Under the pieces are notes generated by a model. That model had not been told where the DNA came from and made no database searches. It saw only the letters and a list, made by a program, of their open reading frames with translations. The translations under genes were made by a program, and so were the position numbers. Shown piece after piece: positions 57,078-64,000 of a stretch of 64,000 nucleotides of DNA (the stretch's first letter is position 1; the number at the start of each line of letters is the position of its first letter). Source of the DNA: Halorubrum sp. CBA1229 (GTDB lineage Archaea; Halobacteriota; Halobacteria; Halobacteriales; Haloferacaceae); contig NZ_CP054585.1 in the NCBI RefSeq assembly GCF_003721435.2, positions 1,488,001 through 1,552,000 on the forward strand, in the 5' to 3' direction.

Positions 57078-58325
57078 CTAGCCGTCTATCCGGATCGGCG
57101 GCGACGCACTCATCAGGAGGAGACAGGCGATCCCGACGCCCGCGCCGACGGCCCCCGCGCCCGCGCCGACCGCGCGGACCGCCGTCTCGAACCCGAGCGG
57201 TCCGGTCGCGACCGCGACGGCGACGCCCATGATCACCGGGGTCGCGGTGGCCGCCGCGCGCCCGCTCCCCTCGCCGAGGCTGACGAGGCCGCCGCGTAAG
57301 TCCGCGGGCGGGAGCGTCGTGATGACGCTCCGGTAGATGGAGAGCACGAGCCCGAAGCCGATCCCCATGAAGGCGACGCCGACGGCGGCGACCGCGAACG
57401 ACCGGGCGAGGAAGGCGAGCGCCAGGCCGGCGCCCATCGACGCGTTCGTGGCGACGAGCGGGTAGAGCCGGTCGTCGAAGGCGTCGGCGACCCGGCCGGC
57501 CTGCGACGCCGCGAGCGCGTACGTGAGGCTCGCGAGCGCCGCGAGGATCCCCGCCTCCGCCGGCGTGTGGCCGAGCACGTCGACGACGAGGATCGAGTTG
57601 TACGTGAGGAAGCCGAACCACGCGACGTTCGCGCTCCCCCGCGCGACGACCATGGTCCACGCCCGCCGGTGCGCGACCAGCGCGCGCATGTCCCCGATCT
57701 GCGCCCGGACCCCCTCGGACTCCTCGTCGGCCGCCTCGTCCAGCGGCTCCTCGAAGTAGACGTAGACGACCGCCGCGATCGGGAAGGCAACGGCGTACAG
57801 CAGGAACGGGTACTGCCACGCCAGCCCGACGAGGACGCCCGCGGCCAGCGGGAACGCCGTCTGCGAGAGCCCCGACCCGGTGAACCGGAGCCCCTGCGCG
57901 GTCGCCTCCTTCGTCCCCGCGTACAGGTCGCCGAGGCTGGTGATGATGATCGGCGTGAGCGCGGCGAAGCCGATCCCCTGGAGCGCGCGCAGCGCGAGCG
58001 CCGCGGCGAAGGTGGAGACGAACGCGATTGCGGTACCGGTGAGCCCGAACCAGACGAGCCCGAAGAGCAGCACCGGCCGCCGCCCGTACCGGTCGGAGAT
58101 CACGCCCGCGATCGGGATGACGACGATGGACGGCGCGGTGAACGCCGACATCATGAGCCCGATGTTCGCCGTCGACGCGCCCAGCGGCTCGACGAGCGAG
58201 CCGAGCACCGGCGAGAGGAGCGCGGTGCCGAGCGGCGGGAGCACGTTGATGAGCAGCAGCAGCTGGAAGGGTCGCTCCCGGACGATCTCCGAGTCGGCTC
58301 CCGCGATCGACGAGGGCGATACCAC
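57078..58325 (-). CDS. Major facilitator superfamily transporter
   Basis: 415 residues, twelve predicted helices. The first loop carries GVISDRYGRRPVLLFG, the MFS signature; GIGFAALTPIIITSLGDLY follows and a matching loop RVADAFDDRLYPLVA. Drug or metabolite exporter/importer of the DHA or ACS type; position next to an IclR regulator and a sugar-acid cluster suggests substrate uptake. The start is GTG 58325. Confidence 0.86.
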   Translation of the reverse strand: MVSPSSIAGADSEIVRERPFQLLLLINVLPPLGTALLSPVLGSLVEPLGASTANIGLMMSAFTAPSIVVIPIAGVISDRYGRRPVLLFGLVWFGLTGTAIAFVSTFAAALALRALQGIGFAALTPIIITSLGDLYAGTKEATAQGLRFTGSGLSQTAFPLAAGVLVGLAWQYPFLLYAVAFPIAAVVYVYFEEPLDEAADEESEGVRAQIGDMRALVAHRRAWTMVVARGSANVAWFGFLTYNSILVVDVLGHTPAEAGILAALASLTYALAASQAGRVADAFDDRLYPLVATNASMGAGLALAFLARSFAVAAVGVAFMGIGFGLVLSIYRSVITTLPPADLRGGLVSLGEGSGRAAATATPVIMGVAVAVATGPLGFETAVRAVGAGAGAVGAGVGIACLLLMSASPPIRIDG

Positions 58326-58432
58326 GCTCGGTCGCAGACGGTCGCCCGGATTAAATCTACGCGTTGTGGCAGTCGCTCGGGGATCGGGTCGGATCGACCA
58401 CCGCCGCGATCGCGCGTTCGGCTGTCGAATAT

Positions 58433-58460
58433 GCGTTCGACTCCTTCGAACGCTTATATG
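58433..58460. promoter_or_regulatory. Palindromic operator and TATA box at the iclR promoter
   Basis: Arms GCGTTCG (58433-58439) and CGAACGC (58447-58453) flank a seven-base centre; CTTATATG follows at 58453-58460, 25 bases ahead of ATG 58482. It is well placed for IclR autorepression and, in the 156-base divergent gap, for control of the MFS gene. Sequence seen; binding inferred. Confidence 0.55.
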
Positions 58461-58481
58461 GCTGGAGTCCGATCATCGATT

Positions 58482-59267
58482 ATGAACGAAACGCGGGATA
58501 ACGCCGTATCGGGGGACGCAGACACGGTTCGCACCGCCGAAACGATGTTCGACGTCGTGCAACGGCTCGTCGAGGCCGACGGCGCGTCGCTGGCCGAGCT
58601 CGCCGCCGAGCTCGACTACGCGAAGAGCACGGTCCATCGGCACCTCCACACCTTGGAGGACCTCGGCTACGTCGTCAGGCGCGACGACGGCTACCACGTC
58701 GGACTTCGGTTCCTCGAGATCGGCGTCACCGCCCGAAGCGGCTACTGCGGCTACGACCTCGTGCGCCAGAAGGTCGAGGAGATCGCGGAGGTCACCGGGG
58801 AGCGCGCCCAGTTCTTCGTCGAGGAACACGGCAAGGCGGTGTACCTCGCCCGCGCCGTCGGGGACCAGGCGGTCCGCACCGATCCCGGCATCGGGAGTCG
58901 CATCCCGCTGTACGCGGCCTCGGCCGGGAAGGCGATCCTCGCCGAGCTGTCCGAGCCCGAGCTGTCCGATATGTTCGAACGCATGGCGTTCGAGCCCGTG
59001 ACGGACCACACCATCACCGACCCGGACGAGCTCCGCGCCGAGATCGAGGCGGGCCGAGAGCGCGGCTACTTCTTCAACAGGGAGGAGTCGCTCCGGGGGA
59101 CCCACGCCGTCGGCGTCGCGATCTGCGGCCCGGACGACGAGGTTATCGGCGGACTCAGCGTCACCGGCCCCTCCCACCGGCTGAACGGGGAGCGGCTCGA
59201 GTCCGAGCTCCCCGACCTGCTGCTCGGCGCGGCGAACGAGCTCGAGCTCAACATCGCGTACTCGTAG
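58482..59267 (+). CDS. IclR family transcriptional regulator
   Basis: 261 residues. N-terminal winged helix-turn-helix (TMFDVVQRLVEADGASLAELAAELDYAKSTVHRHLHTLEDLGYVV, quoted in part) and a C-terminal effector-binding domain (IGSRIPLYAASAGKAILAE, GYFFNREESLRGTHAVGVAI, GGLSVTGPSHRL). IclR proteins respond to carboxylate or sugar-acid effectors. It stands at the edge of the catabolic island and is divergent from the MFS gene. Leaderless start supported by the TATA box. Confidence 0.9.
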   Translation: MNETRDNAVSGDADTVRTAETMFDVVQRLVEADGASLAELAAELDYAKSTVHRHLHTLEDLGYVVRRDDGYHVGLRFLEIGVTARSGYCGYDLVRQKVEEIAEVTGERAQFFVEEHGKAVYLARAVGDQAVRTDPGIGSRIPLYAASAGKAILAELSEPELSDMFERMAFEPVTDHTITDPDELRAEIEAGRERGYFFNREESLRGTHAVGVAICGPDDEVIGGLSVTGPSHRLNGERLESELPDLLLGAANELELNIAYS

Positions 59268-59914
59268 CGCCGAACTGCGGTCGTCCGCGAGCCTCTACGT
59301 CGTTCGATATGCTCGAATACATCGCTTCGCTCGCCGGCGGTTACGAACTCACGCCGCTGCCGCGCTCTCAACTAACACGAGTACTGTTGTTATTCTGAGC
59401 GGACTGCGACGGCGACCGGCTCCGACCGACACCGAGTCGGTCCTCACGGATTCGGACGGCGCTCCGCCTCGAGTTTAGTTTATAACTATGACACGTCAAG
59501 AATATACCGAACAGAGTAAACTTCCAGCGCACTCGTCCTACGAGCACTCCTCGGAGGCGAGATCGTCGCACGCGACACCGGTTCGTCAACCGCTGTGCCG
59601 AAGTGCGACGGTGTCGAGTCGGGACGCCTCGTAACGGGGATCCGATACTAACCGTCCGAATATCGTCGATATTCGATTTATATGTTCTTAACCTGGCGGA
59701 AATAATCAGATACGCGGATCCCAGCGGCTTTCGATCGATTCTCTGTTCGACCTTGCCCGTCCGATGACACGCTCGGCGTCTCGCCGATGGTCCGTGACTT
59801 CGACTGGAGGCGACTGTTACGGATCGCGCTTTATCGACCCATATTTATAATATTTTGATATAGTATATAAATCTGGTATGTCTGTCGATCCGCCGTCGGA
59901 TCGACTCGTCCGCG
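59268..59914. other. 647-bp gap between convergent iclR and htpX genes
   Basis: No convincing gene. It contains TATA-like boxes and a perfect palindrome CGAATATCG-T-CGATATTCG at 59657-59675. Short frames at 59488 (48 codons) and 59787 (23 codons) lack support, although the latter (MVRDFDWRRLLRIALYRP) looks like the N-terminus of a truncated gene. GC falls near 59640-59700 and 59840-59880. Confidence 0.5.
59657..59683 (+). promoter_or_regulatory. Palindrome followed by TATA-like sequence
   Basis: A 19-base perfect inverted repeat with single-base centre (59657-59675) is directly followed by ATTTATATG. This looks like a promoter with an operator, yet no gene with a clear start follows on the plus strand; a small RNA or lost gene is possible. 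Confidence 0.4.
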
Positions 59915-60787
59915 TCAGGCCGTCTCCATCTCGCGCTCAAGCTCGCGGAGCCGCTCGACGCGGTTCTCGGTCGACGGGTGCGTCGAGGCCAGCTTCCCGA
60001 CGAACCCCGCCTTGACCGGGATGATGAAGAACGCGTTCATCTCCGCCTCCTCGCGCAGGTCCTCCTTCGGCACGCGGTCCATCCGCCCGTCGATCGTCAT
60101 CAGCGCCGACGCGAGCGCGCCGGGCTTGCCCGTGATCAGCGCGGCGCCGCGGTCGGCCGTGTACTCGCGGTACCGCGAGAGCGCCCGGATCAGCAGGAAC
60201 GAGATGATCCAGACGAGGATCGAGGCGACGATGGCGACGATGACCGGTGCGCCCTGACGGTTGTCGCCGCTGAACAGCCACCCCCATCGGACGATGAAGA
60301 AGGCGATGGTGGAGAGGAACGAGGCGATGGTCATCACCATCACGTCGCGGTTCTTCACGTGCGCGAGCTCGTGGGCGAGCACGCCGTCGAGCTCGTCGTC
60401 GTCGAGCGCCCGGAGCAGGCCGGTCGTCACCGCGACGGTCGCGTTCTTCTTGTTCCGCCCGGTTGCGAACGCGTTCGGCACCTGCGTGTCGGCGACGGCG
60501 ATCGTCGGCTTCGGGAGGTCGGCCTGCTGGCTCAGCCGCTCGACCCGTCGGTGGAGGTCGGGGTACTCATCGGCGCTCACCTCGCGGGCGCCCATGCTCC
60601 GCAGGGCGAGCTTGTCGCTGAAGAAGTACTGCGCGAGCGAGAACATCCCGAACATCGCGAGCGTGAAGATGATCCCGACGTTGAACACCTCGATCAGGAC
60701 GCCGATGAACACGACGTAGAGGGCGAAAAGCAGGAACATCGTGAACCCCATCCGTCCACGCAGTCCCCAATCGGTCTTCCATTCCAT
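59915..60787 (-). CDS. htpX: HtpX-type M48 membrane metalloprotease
   Basis: 290 residues. Two N-terminal helices (about 12-50), zinc motif HELAH at 139-143 in VLAHELAHVKNRD, two further helices, then the third ligand Glu in SRYREYTADRGAA. The family degrades misfolded membrane proteins. Start ATG 60787 precedes a normal N-terminus; a TATA-like CTTTAATC on the minus strand lies near 60803-60812. Confidence 0.92.
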   Translation of the reverse strand: MEWKTDWGLRGRMGFTMFLLFALYVVFIGVLIEVFNVGIIFTLAMFGMFSLAQYFFSDKLALRSMGAREVSADEYPDLHRRVERLSQQADLPKPTIAVADTQVPNAFATGRNKKNATVAVTTGLLRALDDDELDGVLAHELAHVKNRDVMVMTIASFLSTIAFFIVRWGWLFSGDNRQGAPVIVAIVASILVWIISFLLIRALSRYREYTADRGAALITGKPGALASALMTIDGRMDRVPKEDLREEAEMNAFFIIPVKAGFVGKLASTHPSTENRVERLRELEREMETA

Positions 60788-60924
60788 ACCCGAGTTTTAC
60801 CGTTCGCCGGATTAAAGCCTGCCGGGGTTGGGATCCCCTCGCCGCGGCCCCGCAGTCGCCGGATGGAACCCCTCCGCCGACGCGACGACGGTGCGCTTTT
60901 GCCCCGCCGCGCCGACCCGCACGC

Positions 60925-61848
60925 ATGGAGACCGTCCTCGTCACCGGCGGCCGCGGCGCCTCCGGGCGCTGGGTCGTCGACCGACTCGCCGGCGACTACG
61001 AGGTCGTCGTCGCCGACTACGACCACCCGGGCCCCGACGTCGACTCGGCCCCGGGCGTCTCGTTCCGCGCCGTCGACCTCGCCGATCGCGGCGAGGCGCT
61101 CGACGTCGTCCACGCGGTCGACCCCGACGCCGTCGTCCACTGGGCGGCGATCCCCGTCGCGGGCACCCATCCCGACGGGCGCGTGTTCGAGACGAACGTC
61201 CACGCCGCGAAGAACGTCCTCGACGCCGCCGGCCGCGCCGACGCCCGGATCGTGCAGGCGTCGAGCGACGGCGCGTACGGCTTCTTCTTCGCGGAGCCGA
61301 CGCCGCTTCCGGACGAGCTCCCGATCACCGAGGCCCACTCGCTCCGGCCGGAGGACCCCTACGGGCTCTCGAAGGTGACCGCGGAGGCGGCCGCCGGCGC
61401 GGTCGCGCGCCGCGAGGGCGTCCCGGCGGTCTCGGTCCGCCCCTCGTGGATCCAGTCCCCCGGCGCGTACGCCTGTCGGGGCGACGAGTACGTCGACGAC
61501 CTCGACGCCGGCGCCGGCAACTTCTGGTCGTACGTCGACGCCCGCGACGTCGCCGACCTCGTCGCCGACGCGCTCGCGGGGACCGCGGGGTCGAACCCGG
61601 CGGTGGCGTCCGGGACCCACGAGGCCGTCAACTGCGTCGCGGCCGACAACGCGCTCGGACGCCCGCTGCTCGACCTCCTGCGCGAATCGTACGGCGAGAT
61701 TCCGGACGACTGCGCCGTCGACGAGGGCGACGACCGGGGCGCCTACGCGATTCAAAAGGCCGAGCGGCTGTTCGGGTGGGAGCCGAGCCGGTCGTGGCGC
61801 GAGGCGGCCGACGAGGATGTCCCCGAGCCGACGCTGTTTGAGCGGTAG
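60925..61848 (+). CDS. NAD-dependent epimerase/dehydratase family protein
   Basis: 307-residue extended SDR. NAD-binding VLVTGGRGASGRWV, Asp after strand 2 (VVVADYDHPG), the active-site region ASSDGAYG with Ser/Asp, and the catalytic Tyr/Lys in EDPYGLSKVTAE. The group includes sugar epimerases and uronate dehydrogenases (the SWIQSPG and DPYGLSK features are similar to uronate dehydrogenase). Substrate unknown. ATG 60925. Confidence 0.85.
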   Translation: METVLVTGGRGASGRWVVDRLAGDYEVVVADYDHPGPDVDSAPGVSFRAVDLADRGEALDVVHAVDPDAVVHWAAIPVAGTHPDGRVFETNVHAAKNVLDAAGRADARIVQASSDGAYGFFFAEPTPLPDELPITEAHSLRPEDPYGLSKVTAEAAAGAVARREGVPAVSVRPSWIQSPGAYACRGDEYVDDLDAGAGNFWSYVDARDVADLVADALAGTAGSNPAVASGTHEAVNCVAADNALGRPLLDLLRESYGEIPDDCAVDEGDDRGAYAIQKAERLFGWEPSRSWREAADEDVPEPTLFER

Positions 61849-61864
61849 ATCGGGAGCAAACTCC

Positions 61865-61872
61865 TTATAAAT
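61865..61872 (+). promoter_or_regulatory. TATA box ahead of the hairpin element
   Basis: TTATAAAT sits about 26 bases upstream of 61893, the first base of the first hairpin, as if a transcript began there. It lies 16 bases after the end of the upstream gene. Confidence 0.45.
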
Positions 61873-61892
61873 CGTGTTGTGGTGGCGTGCGC

Positions 61893-62102
61893 CTGCTCGC
61901 GCCCATCGGGGCGCGAGCAGACCGCACGAGGGAGTCGGACCGGCGCAACCGCGCCGGTCCGACGAGGCTGGGGAGGCGTGAGGTGCGGTTGCGGTGCGGC
62001 CGGGTGGGACTCAAAGGGGCAGCCGCGAGGGCGAAGCACGCCGCAGCAAGCACTGGAAGGAGCGAACGAAGTGAGCGACTGAAGCGCGCAGCAAGGCGCG
62101 CG
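61893..62102 (+). ncRNA. Candidate structured RNA or repetitive element with three strong hairpins
   Basis: Hairpin 1: 61893-61904 pairs with 61909-61920, 12 perfect base pairs, ATCG loop. Hairpin 2: 61934-61946 pairs with 61951-61963, 13 perfect base pairs, AACC loop. Hairpin 3: 62084-62089 with 62096-62101, six base pairs. Between hairpins 2 and 3 is a purine-rich stretch with GTGGGACTCAAAGGGGC. Open frames here are poor in acidic residues and unlike haloarchaeal proteins, so coding is unlikely. I believe similar tracts recur in halophile genomes, but cannot check. Confidence 0.45.
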
Positions 62103-62109
62103 AGCCGTC

Positions 62110-62277
62110 GCGGCTGGGGCTTTGGAGGTGTTCACAGACGGTCCGTCAGCAACTGTTTATACGCGAGCGGCTGGGGCTTTGGCGGTGTTCACAGACGGTC
62201 CGTCAGCAACTGTTTATACGCGAGCGGCTGGGGCTTTGGAGGTGTTCACCGTCAATTCAACCTCATCTGTTTATAAA
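62110..62277. repeat. 57-bp tandem repeats (two full, one diverged)
   Basis: Copy 1 is 62110-62166 and copy 2 is 62167-62223; they differ at one base. Copy 3 begins at 62224 with 26 matching bases, then diverges but again ends near TGTTTATA. Each full unit contains the palindrome GACGGTCCGTC and a TTTATA element. It is in frame as 19 codons, though coding is doubtful. It lies between the hairpin element and the arlJ stop. Confidence 0.8.
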
Positions 62278-62354
62278 CAAACGATTGAGACCGCAGGACC
62301 GCTCAAGAAACGGCCGAGAATCATTTATAAACGACCGACATATCGTATCGATTC

Positions 62355-64000
62355 TTAAATCGACAGGATCGCGTTCACCAGCGTCCGGGTCGCGATCGCG
62401 GTCGCCGCGCCGAGCCACGTCAGGAGGACGAAGTGGATGTACCCGTTCGCGGGGTTGCCGCCGTCGATCCGCCGGATCATCTGCGAGGAGAGGGCGGCGT
62501 TGAACAGGACGACCGTCAGGAGGAGGTACTCGATCAGCGGGATGTCGTACGCGCCGGGGTAGACGATCTGGCCGATGTCCATCTCTTCGAGCCCGAAGTC
62601 GGCCGTGAGGTCGGCGAGGATCGCGACGATCTCCAGTCCGATGAAGAAGGCGAACGTCGCCGCCGCCGTGATCCCGTACAGCAGCCCGATGAACGTCATC
62701 GCGGCCTGCCGCCGCTGCTCGCGGAGCTGGTTCACGGTGTTCATGTTCTTCGAGATCAGCTCGCCGAGCTGCTTCGGATCCCCGCCCATCCGCCGGCCGA
62801 CGAGGTACATCTCGGAGAACTTCTGAATCAGGTACGAGCGGGTGTCGTACGTGAACTGCTCCCACGCCCCCTCGGTGCTGATCCGCATGTTGAGCCGGCG
62901 GTAGAGGCGCTCGATCGCCGGGGAGAGGTCCCCGAAGTTCTTCTCGCGCAGCGTGGTCAACACGTCGGTCGTCGTCGACTGCTTGGCGCTCTCGGTGGCG
63001 CCGAGCGCCCGGACGAACGAGGGGAACTCGCCGTCGCGGGCCGTGATCTGCTGTTCCTCCTGCCTGAGGACGACGCCGGTGATGATGAGCGGTGAGATGG
63101 GGACCGCGAGGTAAAACGGGAGCCGGACGTCGTCGAGGAAAAAGAGGAGGCCGGGGAGGCCGGGGCCGTAGCCGAACATCCCGGCCGCGGTGATCCCGAT
63201 GAGCAGGAAGGAGAGCCCGCCGCCGACCCCGAGCGAGGCCCACAGCTTCAGGTCGCCCGGGGCGCGCTCGTCGGGGTGGAACCAGATCGGGTCGTACGGC
63301 GACGTCGCCCGGATCATCGCGTAGAAGCCGAGCTGGACGAAGACAAACAGGACGATGACGGCCGCCACCGTCGCCGTCGGGTCGTTGCCCGTGAGGATCG
63401 GGAGCACGATGGCGAAGACGAGGGCGAACGTCATCGAGAGGATCATCGACATGTACAGGTCCTTCATCACCTCCAGGTTCGCCAGCGAGGACTCGTACAC
63501 CGTCTCGTACTTCGCGAGCATGACGTCCTGCTCGGAGACGAGGAACTCCTCTAGCGACTGGCCCGCCCCCATCGTGTAGCCGAGCCGGTCGAAGAAGTCG
63601 GCCATCGCGTCGGAGGGGACCTCCTCGGCCCGCCGGCGACAGGCGTCGTCGAGGCTCTGGTTCCAGGTGTCGACGAGGTGGACGACACGGCCGATCTCTT
63701 CGGCCGCGACGCCGTACTCCTCCTCCTTCGCGAGGGTCCGGAACACCTCCATGCGGTCGATGTTCGTCGTCGACAGCACGGTCATGTGCGTCATCACGAG
63801 GTGGAGCTGGTTGTCGATCTGGTTCTCCAAGCTGGAGAGATAGATCTTCGGGTAGATCACCGCCGCGACCAGCACGAGCCCGCCGAACATCGGGACGGGG
63901 ACCCGCGCCGCGAACGGCAGCGGGAGGACGAACAGGCCGACGACGCTCGCGGCGAACACGAGCACCGCGGGGAGCAACACGAACCCGACGTACTTCCGCT
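62355..64000 (-). CDS. arlJ: Archaellum assembly membrane protein ArlJ (FlaJ), 3' part
   Basis: At least 548 codons; the frame is open through the right edge (residues RKYVGF precede the GTG at 63978-63980), so the 5' end is outside the window. It is the integral membrane platform of the archaellum (TadC/GspF family). Many helices, large cytoplasmic loops, and segments such as RLGYTMGAGQSLEEFL and ARDGEFPSFVRALGATESAKQSTTTD. C-terminal MIRRIDGGNPANGYIHF matches haloarchaeal FlaJ. The neighbouring ArlI ATPase gene would be expected past the right edge. Confidence 0.88.
   Translation of the reverse strand, partial: RKYVGFVLLPAVLVFAASVVGLFVLPLPFAARVPVPMFGGLVLVAAVIYPKIYLSSLENQIDNQLHLVMTHMTVLSTTNIDRMEVFRTLAKEEEYGVAAEEIGRVVHLVDTWNQSLDDACRRRAEEVPSDAMADFFDRLGYTMGAGQSLEEFLVSEQDVMLAKYETVYESSLANLEVMKDLYMSMILSMTFALVFAIVLPILTGNDPTATVAAVIVLFVFVQLGFYAMIRATSPYDPIWFHPDERAPGDLKLWASLGVGGGLSFLLIGITAAGMFGYGPGLPGLLFFLDDVRLPFYLAVPISPLIITGVVLRQEEQQITARDGEFPSFVRALGATESAKQSTTTDVLTTLREKNFGDLSPAIERLYRRLNMRISTEGAWEQFTYDTRSYLIQKFSEMYLVGRRMGGDPKQLGELISKNMNTVNQLREQRRQAAMTFIGLLYGITAAATFAFFIGLEIVAILADLTADFGLEEMDIGQIVYPGAYDIPLIEYLLLTVVLFNAALSSQMIRRIDGGNPANGYIHFVLLTWLGAATAIATRTLVNAILSI

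Noticed and set aside
59488-59634. A 48-codon frame starting MTRQEYTEQS
   Set aside because: The TATA-like TTTATAAC is too close (about 10 bases) to its ATG for a transcript to include it and the protein has no recognisable pattern.
62110-62277. A CRISPR array
   Set aside because: The repeats are directly adjacent 57-bp units with no spacers, there are no cas genes in the window, and the sequence does not resemble haloarchaeal CRISPR repeats.
61887-62358. Overlapping frames of 60-130 codons across the hairpin and tandem-repeat region
   Set aside because: The predicted proteins are Arg/Gly/Ser-rich with few acidic residues, unlike haloarchaeal proteins, and two strong hairpins interrupt them.

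Overview
The window reads as a chromosomal segment of a halophilic archaeon, most like Halorubrum or a related member of the Haloferacales. GC is high (roughly two thirds), the proteins are rich in Asp and Glu, many secreted proteins carry twin-arginine (Tat) lipoprotein signals, and short TATA boxes sit about 25-30 bases ahead of leaderless starts. Archaeal hallmarks are TBP, an Orc1/Cdc6, TrmG10, an Orc/histone-type small protein, RdfA, two-subunit GMP synthase and ArlJ. The organism assignment is inference from gene content.

Layout. 1-11 kb: 5' part of the TBP gene, divergent trmG10, orc/cdc6, rpiA, a 55-codon histone-fold-like gene, larB, a small zinc-finger gene, GIY-YIG protein, hisG, a large Tat lipoprotein with a leftover second copy of its 3' end, uvrB. 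11-18 kb: two small envelope proteins, then a compositionally foreign nrdB-nrdA pair (class I ribonucleotide reductase) wedged between fragments of the 3' end of the neighbouring SPFH gene, then metY. 18-33 kb: ABC exporter, GntP permease, NAD-dependent ligase LigA, amidohydrolase, a membrane protein with five DUF1508 repeats, glutaredoxin-like protein, site-2 protease with CBS domains, cupin, aspartoacylase-like protein, DUF309, DMT transporter, a Tat-exported EEP-fold nuclease/phosphatase. 33.8-34.3 kb: tRNA-Leu(CAA) followed by an 83-bp perfect duplication of its 3' end and a broken tRNA-Leu copy, the pattern left by integration at a tRNA. 34-41.7 kb: PQQ-type propeller lipoprotein, the pyrG-guaAB-DUF7126 operon, acetamidase, rdfA.

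41.8-59.3 kb looks like a catabolic island: LhgO, CoA-transferase, a three-gene TAXI/TRAP transporter, UspA, FAH-family hydrolase, cupin, SDR, LarA-like protein, two enolase-superfamily dehydratases, a glutaryl-CoA-dehydrogenase-like flavoenzyme, a D-2-hydroxyacid dehydrogenase, an MFS transporter and an IclR regulator. The enolase/SDR/FAH combination matches the oxidative diketo-hydrolase route for sugar acids (pyruvate plus a 2-hydroxy acid), and the LarA-like protein plus D-2-hydroxyacid dehydrogenase could handle the hydroxy acid. That is a hypothesis. 59.3-64 kb: htpX, an epimerase-type oxidoreductase, a hairpin-rich candidate noncoding element with 57-bp tandem repeats, and the 3' part of arlJ.

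The observations most worth following are the hairpin/tandem-repeat element at 61.86-62.28 kb, the tRNA-Leu integration scar, the nrdBA insertion, the LarA-containing sugar-acid cluster and the five-fold DUF1508 membrane protein.
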